Assembly: GCA_964595565.1 (NCBI GenBank)
Contig: CAZQQX010000007.1
Span: 1-60,733 of the forward strand
DNA: 60,733 nt
Reading direction: 5' to 3'
Source of the DNA: JAQVEM01 sp964595565
GTDB lineage: Bacteria > Actinomycetota > Humimicrobiia > Humimicrobiales > Humimicrobiaceae
The notes under the pieces were generated by a model. The model made no database searches and was not told the DNA's origin. It saw nothing but the letters and a program-made list of their open reading frames with translations. Positions within the stretch are counted from its first letter, which is position 1. Each line of letters opens with the position of its first letter. The position numbers and the translations under genes are program-made. Below are positions 27,219-36,313 of this stretch, in pieces.

Positions 27219-29249
27219 TTATTTTCTTATTTTTATTCCTGTTATTTTATTTATTCTCTTTATTTCATCTCTTATAACGGCAGCTTTCTCAAAATCCAGT
27301 TCCCTTGCATAAATATGCATTTCTTCTTCCAGGCCGCTTATTATAACAGCAATTTCAGAAGGATTCATTCTCAGCAATTTATTTTCACTGAACTTCTTCT
27401 TTTTTTCACTTACTTTAAATCCGGGCTCTGTCTTTTTTACCGTTCTGATTCCTTTATTATATAATATATCAGAGATAGTCTTATTTATAGTTTTTGGAGT
27501 AATACCATGCTCGATATTATATTTAACCTGAATTTCCCTTCTCCTGTTGGTCTCTTCCAGCGCATTTCTTATAGAATTGGTTATATTATCTGCATACATT
27601 ATAACCTTTCCATTCACATTCCTTGCTGCTCTCCCGATGGTCTGTATTAATGATATTTCAGACCTTAAAAACCCTTCTTTATCTGCGTCAAGTACCGCAA
27701 CCAGAGAAACCTCTGGGAGGTCCAGTCCTTCCCTCAGCAAATTTATTCCCACAAGTACATCAAATTCTCCTGTTCTGAGCCCTCTTAATATTTCTACCCT
27801 TTCAAGAGTATCAATAGTTGAATGAAGATATCTCGCCTTTATCTTTCTGGCAGCAATATAATCGGTCAAATCTTCTGCCATTTTTTTGGTGAGAGTGGTA
27901 ACAAGGACCCTTTCTCCTCTTTCTACAACTTTCTTTATTTCATAAATAAGGTCATCTATCTGCCCGGTGGTTTTTCTTACAAAAACTTCCGGGTCAACCA
28001 GGCCGGTGGGTCTTATTATTTGTTCCACTACCTGACCGCTAACTGTTCTTTCATAAGAGCCGGGTGTAGCAGAAGTAAAAACCGCTGTTTTAATTTTTTG
28101 TTCAAATTCATCAAATCTTAATGGCCTGTTATCCAGGGCGGATGGAAGCCTGAATCCATAATCTACCAGAGTTTGTTTTCTTGACCTGTCCCCTTCATAC
28201 ATTCCTCTTATCTGGGGAAGAGCAATATGCGATTCATCTATGATAACCATAAAATCATTCGGGAAAAAATCCAGAAGCGTGCCGGGTGGTTCTCCGGCTG
28301 CTTTTCCAAGTATATGCCTGGAATAATTTTCTATTCCACTGCAAAACCCAAGCTCTGCAATCATTTCCATGTCATACCTGGTTCTGGACTCCAGTCTCTG
28401 GGCTTCCAGTAATTTATTTTGCTGCTTGAAATACTTTACTCTCTCATTGAGCTCCTGTTCAATAGTTTCAAGAGCCCTTTCAACCCACTCCGCAGTTGCC
28501 AGGAAATGTGTTGCAGGTGATATTATGCATATTTCTTCCTCACTGTAAACCTCGCCTGACAGCGGGTCAAATTCAATAATTCTTTCAACCTCATTACCAA
28601 AAAGCTGAATTCTTATAGCCCTGTCCTGGTATGCAGGAAATACTTCAATAGTATCGCCCCTGGCCCTGAATTTACCATTAACAAAGTCGTAATCATTTCT
28701 TTCATATCGGATATTGACAAGCTTATCTATCAGCTCTTCTCTCGGGAATTCTTCCCCTTTTTTTAAAATTATTCTCTGTCTGCCATACTCCGAAGGTGAA
28801 CCCAGTCCGTATATACAGGAAACACTTGCCACCACTATAACATCATTCCTTACATAAAGAGAATTTGTAGTGGACAGCCTCAACTTTTCTATCTCCTCAT
28901 TTATAGAAGTATCTTTTTCTATATACAGGTCTTTTCCAGGTAAATATGCCTCGGGCTGATAGTAATCATAATAACTTACAAAATATTCAACTGCATTATT
29001 GGGAAAAAATCCTTTAAACTCATTGCATAACTGGGCCGCAAGCGTCTTATTGGGTGCAATCACCAGTGTGGGGAGCTGAGCATTCTGTATCACATTTGCC
29101 ATTGTATACGTTTTTCCCGAGCCCGTAACCCCTAAAAGGCACTGGAATTTAAAACCTTTTTCAATCCCTTTTATCAGCCTGTCTATGGCCCTGCCCTGGT
29201 CTCCCCGGGGGGAATAATTGGATACAATCTTAAATTTTGAACCAGCCAT
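27219..29249 (-). CDS. uvrB: UvrABC system protein B (helicase-like)
   Basis: Verifies the lesion and recruits UvrC. Walker A GVTGSGKT is at 40-47, the beta-hairpin YYDYYQPEAYLP near 97, the DESH box near 343, helicase motifs ATPGSYE and QTIGRAARN, and a C-terminal UVR helix pair (ELDFEKAAVIRDEI) that binds UvrC. The 676-residue length is standard. It lies between coaE and uvrA on the same strand, as in actinobacteria. Confidence 0.97.
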   Translation of the reverse strand: MAGSKFKIVSNYSPRGDQGRAIDRLIKGIEKGFKFQCLLGVTGSGKTYTMANVIQNAQLPTLVIAPNKTLAAQLCNEFKGFFPNNAVEYFVSYYDYYQPEAYLPGKDLYIEKDTSINEEIEKLRLSTTNSLYVRNDVIVVASVSCIYGLGSPSEYGRQRIILKKGEEFPREELIDKLVNIRYERNDYDFVNGKFRARGDTIEVFPAYQDRAIRIQLFGNEVERIIEFDPLSGEVYSEEEICIISPATHFLATAEWVERALETIEQELNERVKYFKQQNKLLEAQRLESRTRYDMEMIAELGFCSGIENYSRHILGKAAGEPPGTLLDFFPNDFMVIIDESHIALPQIRGMYEGDRSRKQTLVDYGFRLPSALDNRPLRFDEFEQKIKTAVFTSATPGSYERTVSGQVVEQIIRPTGLVDPEVFVRKTTGQIDDLIYEIKKVVERGERVLVTTLTKKMAEDLTDYIAARKIKARYLHSTIDTLERVEILRGLRTGEFDVLVGINLLREGLDLPEVSLVAVLDADKEGFLRSEISLIQTIGRAARNVNGKVIMYADNITNSIRNALEETNRRREIQVKYNIEHGITPKTINKTISDILYNKGIRTVKKTEPGFKVSEKKKKFSENKLLRMNPSEIAVIISGLEEEMHIYARELDFEKAAVIRDEIKRINKITGIKIRK

Positions 29250-29320
29250 TTTTTTAAATTAATCTAATATAATTTCAGAAATAATATCGCCAGGTGCGCC
29301 GGCCAGCTTTTTGCCCGACA

Positions 29321-29920
29321 TTATATATCTTTTAATGTTTTCTGAACTTTTTTCAGTAAACTTTCTCTTGAACCGGAATTATCAATAATAAAATCCACTT
29401 CGTTTTTATTTATATTTATATGCTGACCTTCTATCCTTAATTTTATCTCACTGTCCGAATAACCATTATCATGCAGAAACTGCTTCCTCCTTTTCACAGG
29501 GTTATTGACCAGAATAATATAGTCACAAAATTCATTCAGCCTGCAATCAAATAAAATTGCCGCATCTATTATAATATATTCCGCTTTACGCTTTTTATTC
29601 AGAATATTTTCAATTTCACTTCTAATAAGCGGGAACATTAAATTATTTAATTTCCTCAGTTCCTTTTTGCTTGAAAAAACTCTACCGGCAAGGGCTTTGA
29701 AAACCAGATTCCCGTTATCATCAAAAACTTCTTCTCCGAAAACCTCCTCCAGCTTTTTTAGAATTTCGGGGTTCTTTGGGTAAATGCTCTTCGCCACTTT
29801 ATCCACATCAACAACAAGTGTCCCTTTCTTTAACTTTCCTATATATCCCGCTACTGTGCTTTTGCCTGAAGCAATCTTCCCTGTAACTCCCAGTACCTTG
29901 ATATTTCCTCCTGGCCTCAT
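29321..29920 (-). CDS. coaE: Dephospho-CoA kinase
   Basis: Catalyses the last step of coenzyme A synthesis, phosphorylating the ribose of dephospho-CoA. The P-loop reads GVTGKIASGKST (residues 11-22), followed by VDVDKVAKSIY and the CoA-binding IIIDAAILFD segment. The 199-residue length fits. Translation from the ATG at 29920 has no ribosome site in front; a perfect AGGAGG lies inside codons 4-6 with no ATG, GTG or TTG after it at good spacing, so the true start is unclear. Confidence 0.9.
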   Translation of the reverse strand: MRPGGNIKVLGVTGKIASGKSTVAGYIGKLKKGTLVVDVDKVAKSIYPKNPEILKKLEEVFGEEVFDDNGNLVFKALAGRVFSSKKELRKLNNLMFPLIRSEIENILNKKRKAEYIIIDAAILFDCRLNEFCDYIILVNNPVKRRKQFLHDNGYSDSEIKLRIEGQHININKNEVDFIIDNSGSRESLLKKVQKTLKDI

Positions 29921-30180
29921 AGTTTTAAATCATTATCAGAATAATTAAACTTATAACTAAATGTTATGACAAATATATTATTATTAATAATATATTATCA
30001 TTACTGATAATATATCCATAATAAAGATTTCTTTCTGAAGTATTTTTGTAGTTTTTTGGTAGTCCTGATATATTTTGCTAAAAAAATGTCTAAAAATTGC
30101 CGCCCGATGAATACATTTTATATAGCATTATTATTAAAATAAACCCGTGTCTGATGCTATCCAGCCGCCTTCTTTCCGGT

Positions 30181-31539
30181 CTACTGCTCTATATTGGCCT
30201 CATTCTTCATTTCTTTTAATATTTCTTTTATCTGCTTCTTTTTGGTTGACTCTTCTTCATCAATCTCTGTCTTTTGTTCTTTTTGCTCTTTTTCTTCTCC
30301 GGATATATTTCTGGTACCGGTACTTTCTTTCTTCTCCTTTTCTTCCGTACCTTCCCCCACGGTTTCTTCTTTAGCACCGGTTTCTTTTCCGACGTTATCT
30401 TCCACTTCTTTTTCTTTGCTGTCTTCAACCGGGTTCTCTACCTGTTTTACACTGAAGGCCATCCTTCTCTTATCCATATTTATGTCAATAATTCTAACTG
30501 TAAGCTCATCACCAATTTTTGCGACATCACTCGGCCGCTTTACTGTCCCGGTACTTAATTCAGATATGTGCACCAGACCTTCCAGGTCATCGTCAATCTG
30601 GACAAACAACCCAAACTTTACAATCCTGGTAACTTTTCCCTTCACTATCTCCCTGACTGAATATTTTTTTACTTTCTCCAGCCATGGGTCTTTCTGTGTC
30701 TGCTTCAACCCCAGAGATAACCTCTGTTTTTCATAATCAATGTCAAGTATTTCCACATCTACTTCCTGGTTTGCCACGACCACTTCCGAAGGATGCTTTA
30801 CATGATTCCATGATAGTTCTGAAATATGAACCAGGCCATCAATGCCGTCTACATCAACAAATGCCCCGAAATCTGCGATACTTGTTATTATTCCCTTTCT
30901 CACCTGTCCAACTTCCATTTTATCAAGTATTTCCTTTCTCTGTTCCTTCCTCTCATCCTCTATGATTACCTTTCGGGACAGGACAACGTTATTTCTATTT
31001 CTATCTACTTCAATAATTTTACACACGCACTTTTCTCCAATATAAGACTGCAGGTCCCTGGTTTTTCTCACATCTATAAGTGATGCCGGGAGAAATCCTC
31101 TTAATCCTATATCTACAATCAATCCACCCTTTACACATTCTATAATTTCACCCTCGACAGTGTCTCCGCTCTCATATATTTTCTCTATTCTATCAAAATT
31201 CTGCTCGACTTCAGCTCTCTTTTTTGATAATATCAACCTTCCATCCTGGTCCTCTTTCTGAAGAACCATTATTTCTATCTCGTCATCCACATTTAAAATA
31301 TCTACCGGTTTTACGTCATTTCTTATCGAGAGCTCATTCAGGGGAATAACCCCCTCCGATTTAAAACCTACATCTACCAGAACCTCATCCTTATCAATTT
31401 TCACTACCCTGCCCTTTATCAGGTCCCCATCATTCAGATTAATCATGGTAAGGTCATAATTGGGCACCATCCTGCCCTGCTCATCCTCTATCATGTAATT
31501 TTCATTTGTTAGCTTTTTGTAATAGTTTTTTTCAGTCAT
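30181..31539 (-). CDS. rpsA: 30S ribosomal protein S1, four S1 domains
   Basis: A large RNA-binding ribosomal protein that helps mRNA docking. Four S1 domains are visible at roughly residues 35-105, 122-187, 207-275 and 292-361; the last two have the best RNA-binding signatures (ADFGAFVDVDGIDGLVHISE and VKFGLFVQIDDDLEGLVHISE, given here as landmarks). The four-domain form is that of actinobacteria and other Gram-positives, unlike the six-domain proteobacterial form. The final 85 residues are a Glu/Lys-rich disordered tail. GGAG lies about 15 bases from the ATG, farther than usual. It lies between polA and coaE, as in actinobacteria. Confidence 0.95.
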   Translation of the reverse strand: MTEKNYYKKLTNENYMIEDEQGRMVPNYDLTMINLNDGDLIKGRVVKIDKDEVLVDVGFKSEGVIPLNELSIRNDVKPVDILNVDDEIEIMVLQKEDQDGRLILSKKRAEVEQNFDRIEKIYESGDTVEGEIIECVKGGLIVDIGLRGFLPASLIDVRKTRDLQSYIGEKCVCKIIEVDRNRNNVVLSRKVIIEDERKEQRKEILDKMEVGQVRKGIITSIADFGAFVDVDGIDGLVHISELSWNHVKHPSEVVVANQEVDVEILDIDYEKQRLSLGLKQTQKDPWLEKVKKYSVREIVKGKVTRIVKFGLFVQIDDDLEGLVHISELSTGTVKRPSDVAKIGDELTVRIIDINMDKRRMAFSVKQVENPVEDSKEKEVEDNVGKETGAKEETVGEGTEEKEKKESTGTRNISGEEKEQKEQKTEIDEEESTKKKQIKEILKEMKNEANIEQ

Positions 31540-31622
31540 TTTTTAATAAATCAATCTCCTTTTTTAATATTTGAAAAGGATAACATGCAAAAAAAGAATA
31601 ATCAATATTATAAGTTATTTTT

Positions 31623-34391
31623 TTAAATATACCAGTTCCTCCCGGTCTCTATGTCAACTTTTAGTTTCACTTTTAAATTTATACAATTTTCCATTGATTC
31701 TATCACTATCTTTTTTATCATCTCCATGTCTGTTTCTTTTAACTCCAGCACCAGTTCATCATGAACATGAAGAATAATATTACTGTCTATCTTTTCCGAT
31801 TTTAACCTGTCAAAAAGCACTGTGGTGGAGAGTTTCATTATATCAGCAGCGCTTCCCTGTATGGGAGTATTTACCGCAAACCTTTCCCCCAGATTTCTTA
31901 TTTTATTATTACTGCTTCCTAACTCCCTTAAATACCTTTTCCTGCCGAAAATTGTAGTGGAATATCCCTTTTTATATGCTTCATCTATTAAAAATTTTAG
32001 ATACTTTTTTACACCCGAGTATTTTTCAAAGTATCTTTTTATATATTCCCTGGCTTCATCCTCAGATATAGAAAGCCTGCCTGCCAGCCCGTATTCGGTC
32101 ATTCCATATATTATCCCAAAATTGATAGTTTTTGCCTTTCTTCTCAGGGGTTCATCAACCCTGCCATATTCCACCTCAAAAATTTCTGAAGCTGTTCTGG
32201 TATGTATATCTTCATCCCTCTTAAATGTATCCATTAGATTTTTGTCTTCTGATAGATGGGCCAGAATTCTCAATTCAATCTGTGAATAATCTGAAGACAT
32301 TATTAAATCATATCCTTCGCCCGGAATAAAAGCTTTTCTTATCTGTTTCCCGTATGCTGTTCTTACCGGGATATTCTGAAGGTTGGGTTCACTGCTGCTT
32401 ATTCTCCCGGTAGATGTTCCCAGCTGGTTATAAGTGGTATGAATTCTTAAATCCCCGGGGTCAATGAGGCCGGGGAGGACATCAATATAAGTATTTTTAA
32501 GCTTGTTCTTTTCCCTGTAGTCAAGTATTTTTTCAATCACAGGGGAACTGTCATAAATAGACCTCAGGGTTTCCGCATCAGTTGAGAGACCGGTTTTGGT
32601 TTTCTTTACAGCAGGAAGACCCAGCTTCTCATAAAGTACCCTGGATAATTGCTGGGAAGAATTTAAGTTAAATTTTTCATTGCATAACTTATAAATTCCT
32701 GTTTTGAGTTTCTTTATGTTGCTATCATATTCTTTAATCAGACCATTCAGATACTCTCTATCTATATTAACCCCGGTATATTCCATTTCTGCCAGAACTT
32801 TTATCAATGGCCCTTCAATATCCCGGTATAGTTTTTCTTCTCCTTCCTTTTTTAATCTCTCAAGCAATTCATTCTCAATCCTCTTATACATACTTAATTT
32901 CCCGAGCAACTTATCCAGCTTAAACCCATCCTGTTCTGTCTCCCCGTTTTTTTCGTAGAAATCAAGTTCCAGCTGCTTTTTATTTACATTATCTTTCAGG
33001 CTGCTACTTTCCCCCTGTTTACTGCCCCCGGTAATTTTTATTGATATCCCATTACTTTTAACATCTATGTTGAGAAGTTCATAAATTATCTCATCCAGAC
33101 TGGCACTTGTTTTATTTGGATTTAAAATCAAATACAAAATCTTATAATCGATAAATTCGCCCCCCAGAACAATACCGTTCTTCCTTAACATCTTATATAT
33201 TTTTTTAAGGTCAAAGCCTGATATCTTATTTTTCTCACATTCAAGTATTTCTTTTATATTATCCCCGACCTCTTTTACTGCCAGAGAATTTTCTCCAATA
33301 AAAAAAACATCCCCGCTGCCGCTATATAAGAGAATACCGGAAAACTTATTCTCATGAGTATATTCAGCAATATATAATTTTTTATCCCCGGCTATATTCT
33401 CCTTTAATCTTTCTGCATCTGATTTGGAGGCTATTTTTCTTAACCTCATTCTTACATCTATCCCTTCTGATATCGTTTTTTTCTCTTCAATAAAATTAAT
33501 TTTATCTTTCAGGCCGTAAAGCTTTTTTTCAAGATTCTTAAACTCCAGGCTAACAAATAATCGTTTTATCCTTCCAATATCAATATTTTTAAAACTATTG
33601 TCTATTATATCTTTCGTATTTATATCATTGACTATTTTTAGTGTGGCAAGTTCTCTGCTCAATTCGGCAACACTCTTATTTTCCAGCAAAACTTTTTTTA
33701 AATGCTCACTATTCAGATTATCTATATTTTTATAAATTCTTTCCAGGTCGCCGTACTCCGATATCAGTGATCCTGCCGTCCTGGGACCTATTCCGGCCAC
33801 TCCCGGTATATTATCCGAGCTATCTCCCATAAGAGCCAGCAAATCTTTCATGTTCTCCGGCTTAACTCCAAACTTTTCCTTAACCCCCCGGTTGTCAAAT
33901 AATACAATATCTGTAACTCCTTTTTTTATAGACATAACTTTTACCTTATCGGAAACAAGCTGCAATATATCTTTATCACCGGTGACTATGATTACCTGTT
34001 TAAATTCATTTTTAATTTTATCTACAATACCGGCAAGTATGTCATCGGCTTCATATCCTTCCTTTTCCAGACAGATAATATTAAAAGCATTAAGAACTTC
34101 TTTTATCAGGGGGAGCTGATTGCCAAGTTCGTCAGGCATCTTCTTTCTCTTTATTTTATACCGGTCAAACATTTTGTGCCTGAAAGTCGGAGTTTTACTA
34201 TCAAAAGTACAGACTATGCTATCAGGCTCCGTCTCCTCTATAAGTTTTAAGAGCATGCTGGTAAACCCCAGAACAGCATTGGTTGTGACTCCCGATGAAG
34301 TAGAGATAGTATCAGGAATAGCATAAAATGCCCTGTATGCTATATTATTTCCGTCTATTAAAATTATTTTTTTTCTTTTATTTTTAGCCAA
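31623..34391 (-). CDS. polA: DNA polymerase I
   Basis: Gap-filling and primer-removing polymerase. The N-terminal 5'-3' exonuclease domain shows LIDGNNIAYRAFYA, GYEADDILAG and GDSSDNIPGVAGIG. The middle domain has the 3'-5' exonuclease fold but YIAEYTH stands where the DxE metal ligands belong, so proofreading is probably lost, as in many Gram-positives. The polymerase domain has motif A DYSQIELRILAHLS, motif B RRKAKTINFGIIYG and motif C HVHDELVLE. At 922 residues it is complete. It is divergent from the GltS-like gene and heads the polA-rpsA-coaE-uvr run. Confidence 0.97.
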   Translation of the reverse strand: MAKNKRKKIILIDGNNIAYRAFYAIPDTISTSSGVTTNAVLGFTSMLLKLIEETEPDSIVCTFDSKTPTFRHKMFDRYKIKRKKMPDELGNQLPLIKEVLNAFNIICLEKEGYEADDILAGIVDKIKNEFKQVIIVTGDKDILQLVSDKVKVMSIKKGVTDIVLFDNRGVKEKFGVKPENMKDLLALMGDSSDNIPGVAGIGPRTAGSLISEYGDLERIYKNIDNLNSEHLKKVLLENKSVAELSRELATLKIVNDINTKDIIDNSFKNIDIGRIKRLFVSLEFKNLEKKLYGLKDKINFIEEKKTISEGIDVRMRLRKIASKSDAERLKENIAGDKKLYIAEYTHENKFSGILLYSGSGDVFFIGENSLAVKEVGDNIKEILECEKNKISGFDLKKIYKMLRKNGIVLGGEFIDYKILYLILNPNKTSASLDEIIYELLNIDVKSNGISIKITGGSKQGESSSLKDNVNKKQLELDFYEKNGETEQDGFKLDKLLGKLSMYKRIENELLERLKKEGEEKLYRDIEGPLIKVLAEMEYTGVNIDREYLNGLIKEYDSNIKKLKTGIYKLCNEKFNLNSSQQLSRVLYEKLGLPAVKKTKTGLSTDAETLRSIYDSSPVIEKILDYREKNKLKNTYIDVLPGLIDPGDLRIHTTYNQLGTSTGRISSSEPNLQNIPVRTAYGKQIRKAFIPGEGYDLIMSSDYSQIELRILAHLSEDKNLMDTFKRDEDIHTRTASEIFEVEYGRVDEPLRRKAKTINFGIIYGMTEYGLAGRLSISEDEAREYIKRYFEKYSGVKKYLKFLIDEAYKKGYSTTIFGRKRYLRELGSSNNKIRNLGERFAVNTPIQGSAADIMKLSTTVLFDRLKSEKIDSNIILHVHDELVLELKETDMEMIKKIVIESMENCINLKVKLKVDIETGRNWYI

Positions 34392-34442
34392 TAACTAAAG
34401 CACCCGCTTAAAAATTTATCACAATTATAAGAAAATTTTTAT

Positions 34443-34470
34443 TTGACATAACCACACAATCCTATATTAT
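34443..34470 (+). promoter_or_regulatory. Sigma-70-type promoter of the GltS-like gene
   Basis: TTGACA at 34443-34448 matches the -35 consensus fully, and TATTAT at 34465-34470 lies 16 bp downstream as a five-of-six -10 box. Transcription would start near 34478 and give a leader of about 147 nt. Confidence 0.65.
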
Positions 34471-34523
34471 AACATCTAGCATAAATTATTTTTAAAAAAG
34501 GCAAAGACGCCTTATTTGCAAAG

Positions 34524-34580
34524 AAGCATTATTTCTATTAGTAACACAAATCTAATAGGAATTAATGCTTTTTTTATTTT
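34524..34580 (+). terminator. Leader terminator hairpin (attenuator candidate)
   Basis: The left arm AAGCATTATTTCTATTAG and right arm CTAATAGGAATTAATGCTT pair with one mismatch and one bulge around a 10-base loop and are followed directly by a long U-tract (TTTTTTTATTTT). It lies after the promoter and before the ribosome site of the same gene, so it should stop most transcripts unless something prevents folding. The roughly 45 nt before it contain GGCAAAGACGCC and a GCAAA/TTTGC pairing. I do not recognise a known riboswitch class. Confidence 0.65.
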
Positions 34581-34625
34581 TAGGATAAAATTTTTAAAAA
34601 ATAAAGTAAAATAAAGGAGTAAAAA

Positions 34626-36209
34626 ATGAGCTATTCAAAAATAAATTCTTCTTCTGCGACACTTACCAGAAATCTCTCCGGAGAAAACATAAACCCTTTT
34701 AGTGGAATGTGCGCCACATGTGTAGAAGGTTGTCCCGGGCTGTGTGAAGTCGGAAAATCTGCCTATAGAGGCACCGAGGTTCTTTATCCCCAGCCTTACG
34801 GGACCATCACTGCCGCATCACAGAAAGATTATCCTGTGGATTATTCCCATTTTAATATAATGGGAACCGCATCCGGCGCCCACGGTATTGAAGAAGACAG
34901 TGATAAGGCAATTTTTACCAGTGTTAACTTAGAAGCCAGAATTGGTAAAAATAAAGATTTAAAATCAAGGCTGCCCTTAATTATTCCCGGGCTCGGTTCA
35001 ACCGAAGTAGCAAGAAAAAATTGGGAAGGCCTGGCAATAGGTTCAGCCACAAGTGGAGTAATTCTTACTATCGGTGAAAATGTCTGCGGTATTGACCCCG
35101 ATTCAGAATTCAACAGCAAAAATAAAATCATAAATTCCCCCGAACTCAAAAGAAGAGTTGATTTATATAAAAAGTGGCAGAACAAAGATTATGGTGGAAT
35201 CGCCGTTCAGGCCAATGTAGAAGATTCCAGGTTCGGAGTTCTTGAGTATGCCATAAAAAAGTTAGGAGTAGAGATTGTTGAACTCAAATGGGGCCAGGGG
35301 GCCAAGGACATTGGCGGTGAAATAAAGATAGACAGTCTTGATAGGGCAATCGAGATTAAAAAAAGAGGCTACATCGTACTACCGGACCCGCTTGACCCTG
35401 ACGTTAAAAAAGCATTTGAACACGGCGATTTCAAAGAATTTGAAAGACATTCAAGAGTGGGAATGGTAAATAAAGAAGATTTTCTAAATACAGTAGAAAA
35501 ACTTAGAAAAGCCGGCGCTAAATATGTATTTTTAAAAACCGGCGCTTACAGGCCGGCTGACCTGGCCAGAGCCATAAAATTTTCTTCTGAAGCAAAAATC
35601 GACCTTCTTACCATAGACGGAGCAGGAGGAGGTACGGGAATGAGCCCCTGGCGAATGATGAATGAATGGGGAATTCCAACAGTTTATATACAGAGCCTTT
35701 CCTATAAATATGTGAAAACTCTTGCCGATAAAGGTAAGTATATCCCCGACCTTGCAATTGCAGGCGGGTTTATACTTGAAGACCAGATATTTAAGGGTCT
35801 TTCCCTGGGGGCGCCGTATTTTAAATTAATTGGAATGGCAAGGTCCCCGATAACTGCCTGCATGGTAGGAAACACCATAGCTGATAAAATAAAATCGGGA
35901 AATATACCAAAATCAATTGAAAAATACGGGAACGACCTGGAGTCCATATTCGTAGAAATAACAGACCTCACAAAAGAGTTCAAAGAAAAAATTAACCAGA
36001 TTCCGGGTTCAGCAATAGGGTTATTATCTTACTTTAGAAGGCTGGAACAGGGATTAAAGCAGCTTATGGGTGGTTCAAGAAAATTTGAATTAAAATATGT
36101 CAACAGAGATGATATAGCTTCACTTACCACAGAGGCTGCTTCTATTTCCGGAATACATTATATAATGGAGCTTGATAGTGAAAAAGCCGCTGAAATACTG
36201 GATTCGTAA
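34626..36209 (+). CDS. FMN-binding glutamate synthase-like protein
   Basis: The 527-residue protein matches the FMN/2-oxoglutarate-binding (alpha/beta barrel) domain of glutamate synthase: VILTIGENVCGIDP, LKWGQGAKDIGGE and DLLTIDGAGGGTGMSP are typical, the last being the FMN phosphate loop. It has no glutaminase domain and keeps only one of the cysteines that hold the 3Fe-4S cluster in classical GltB. Instead an N-terminal cluster C-x2-C-x3-C-x3-C (residues 29-40) may hold a metal centre. Stand-alone members of this family are known, but their reaction is not well settled. AAAGGAG lies just before the ATG. The gene sits alone behind an attenuator-like leader. Confidence 0.8.
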   Translation: MSYSKINSSSATLTRNLSGENINPFSGMCATCVEGCPGLCEVGKSAYRGTEVLYPQPYGTITAASQKDYPVDYSHFNIMGTASGAHGIEEDSDKAIFTSVNLEARIGKNKDLKSRLPLIIPGLGSTEVARKNWEGLAIGSATSGVILTIGENVCGIDPDSEFNSKNKIINSPELKRRVDLYKKWQNKDYGGIAVQANVEDSRFGVLEYAIKKLGVEIVELKWGQGAKDIGGEIKIDSLDRAIEIKKRGYIVLPDPLDPDVKKAFEHGDFKEFERHSRVGMVNKEDFLNTVEKLRKAGAKYVFLKTGAYRPADLARAIKFSSEAKIDLLTIDGAGGGTGMSPWRMMNEWGIPTVYIQSLSYKYVKTLADKGKYIPDLAIAGGFILEDQIFKGLSLGAPYFKLIGMARSPITACMVGNTIADKIKSGNIPKSIEKYGNDLESIFVEITDLTKEFKEKINQIPGSAIGLLSYFRRLEQGLKQLMGGSRKFELKYVNRDDIASLTTEAASISGIHYIMELDSEKAAEILDS

Positions 36210-36313
36210 AATAAAGTATTTAAAGTATATAAAGACAGATATGAGAAAGAAACCATTTTTATATTGCCTATCTTTAATGTGATATAAGAAAATTTCTAAA
36301 GATTATTAAATCT

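Noticed and set aside
29921..30180. Non-coding RNA between rpsA and coaE
   Set aside because: The region has A/T inverted repeats such as ATATTATC/GATAATAT but no GC-containing stem, promoter or terminator that would support an RNA gene.
30194..30736. 180-residue open frame on the plus strand opposite rpsA
   Set aside because: Serine and phenylalanine rich translation that mirrors the Glu/Lys-rich S1 tail; no motif or ribosome site, and the sense gene is certain.
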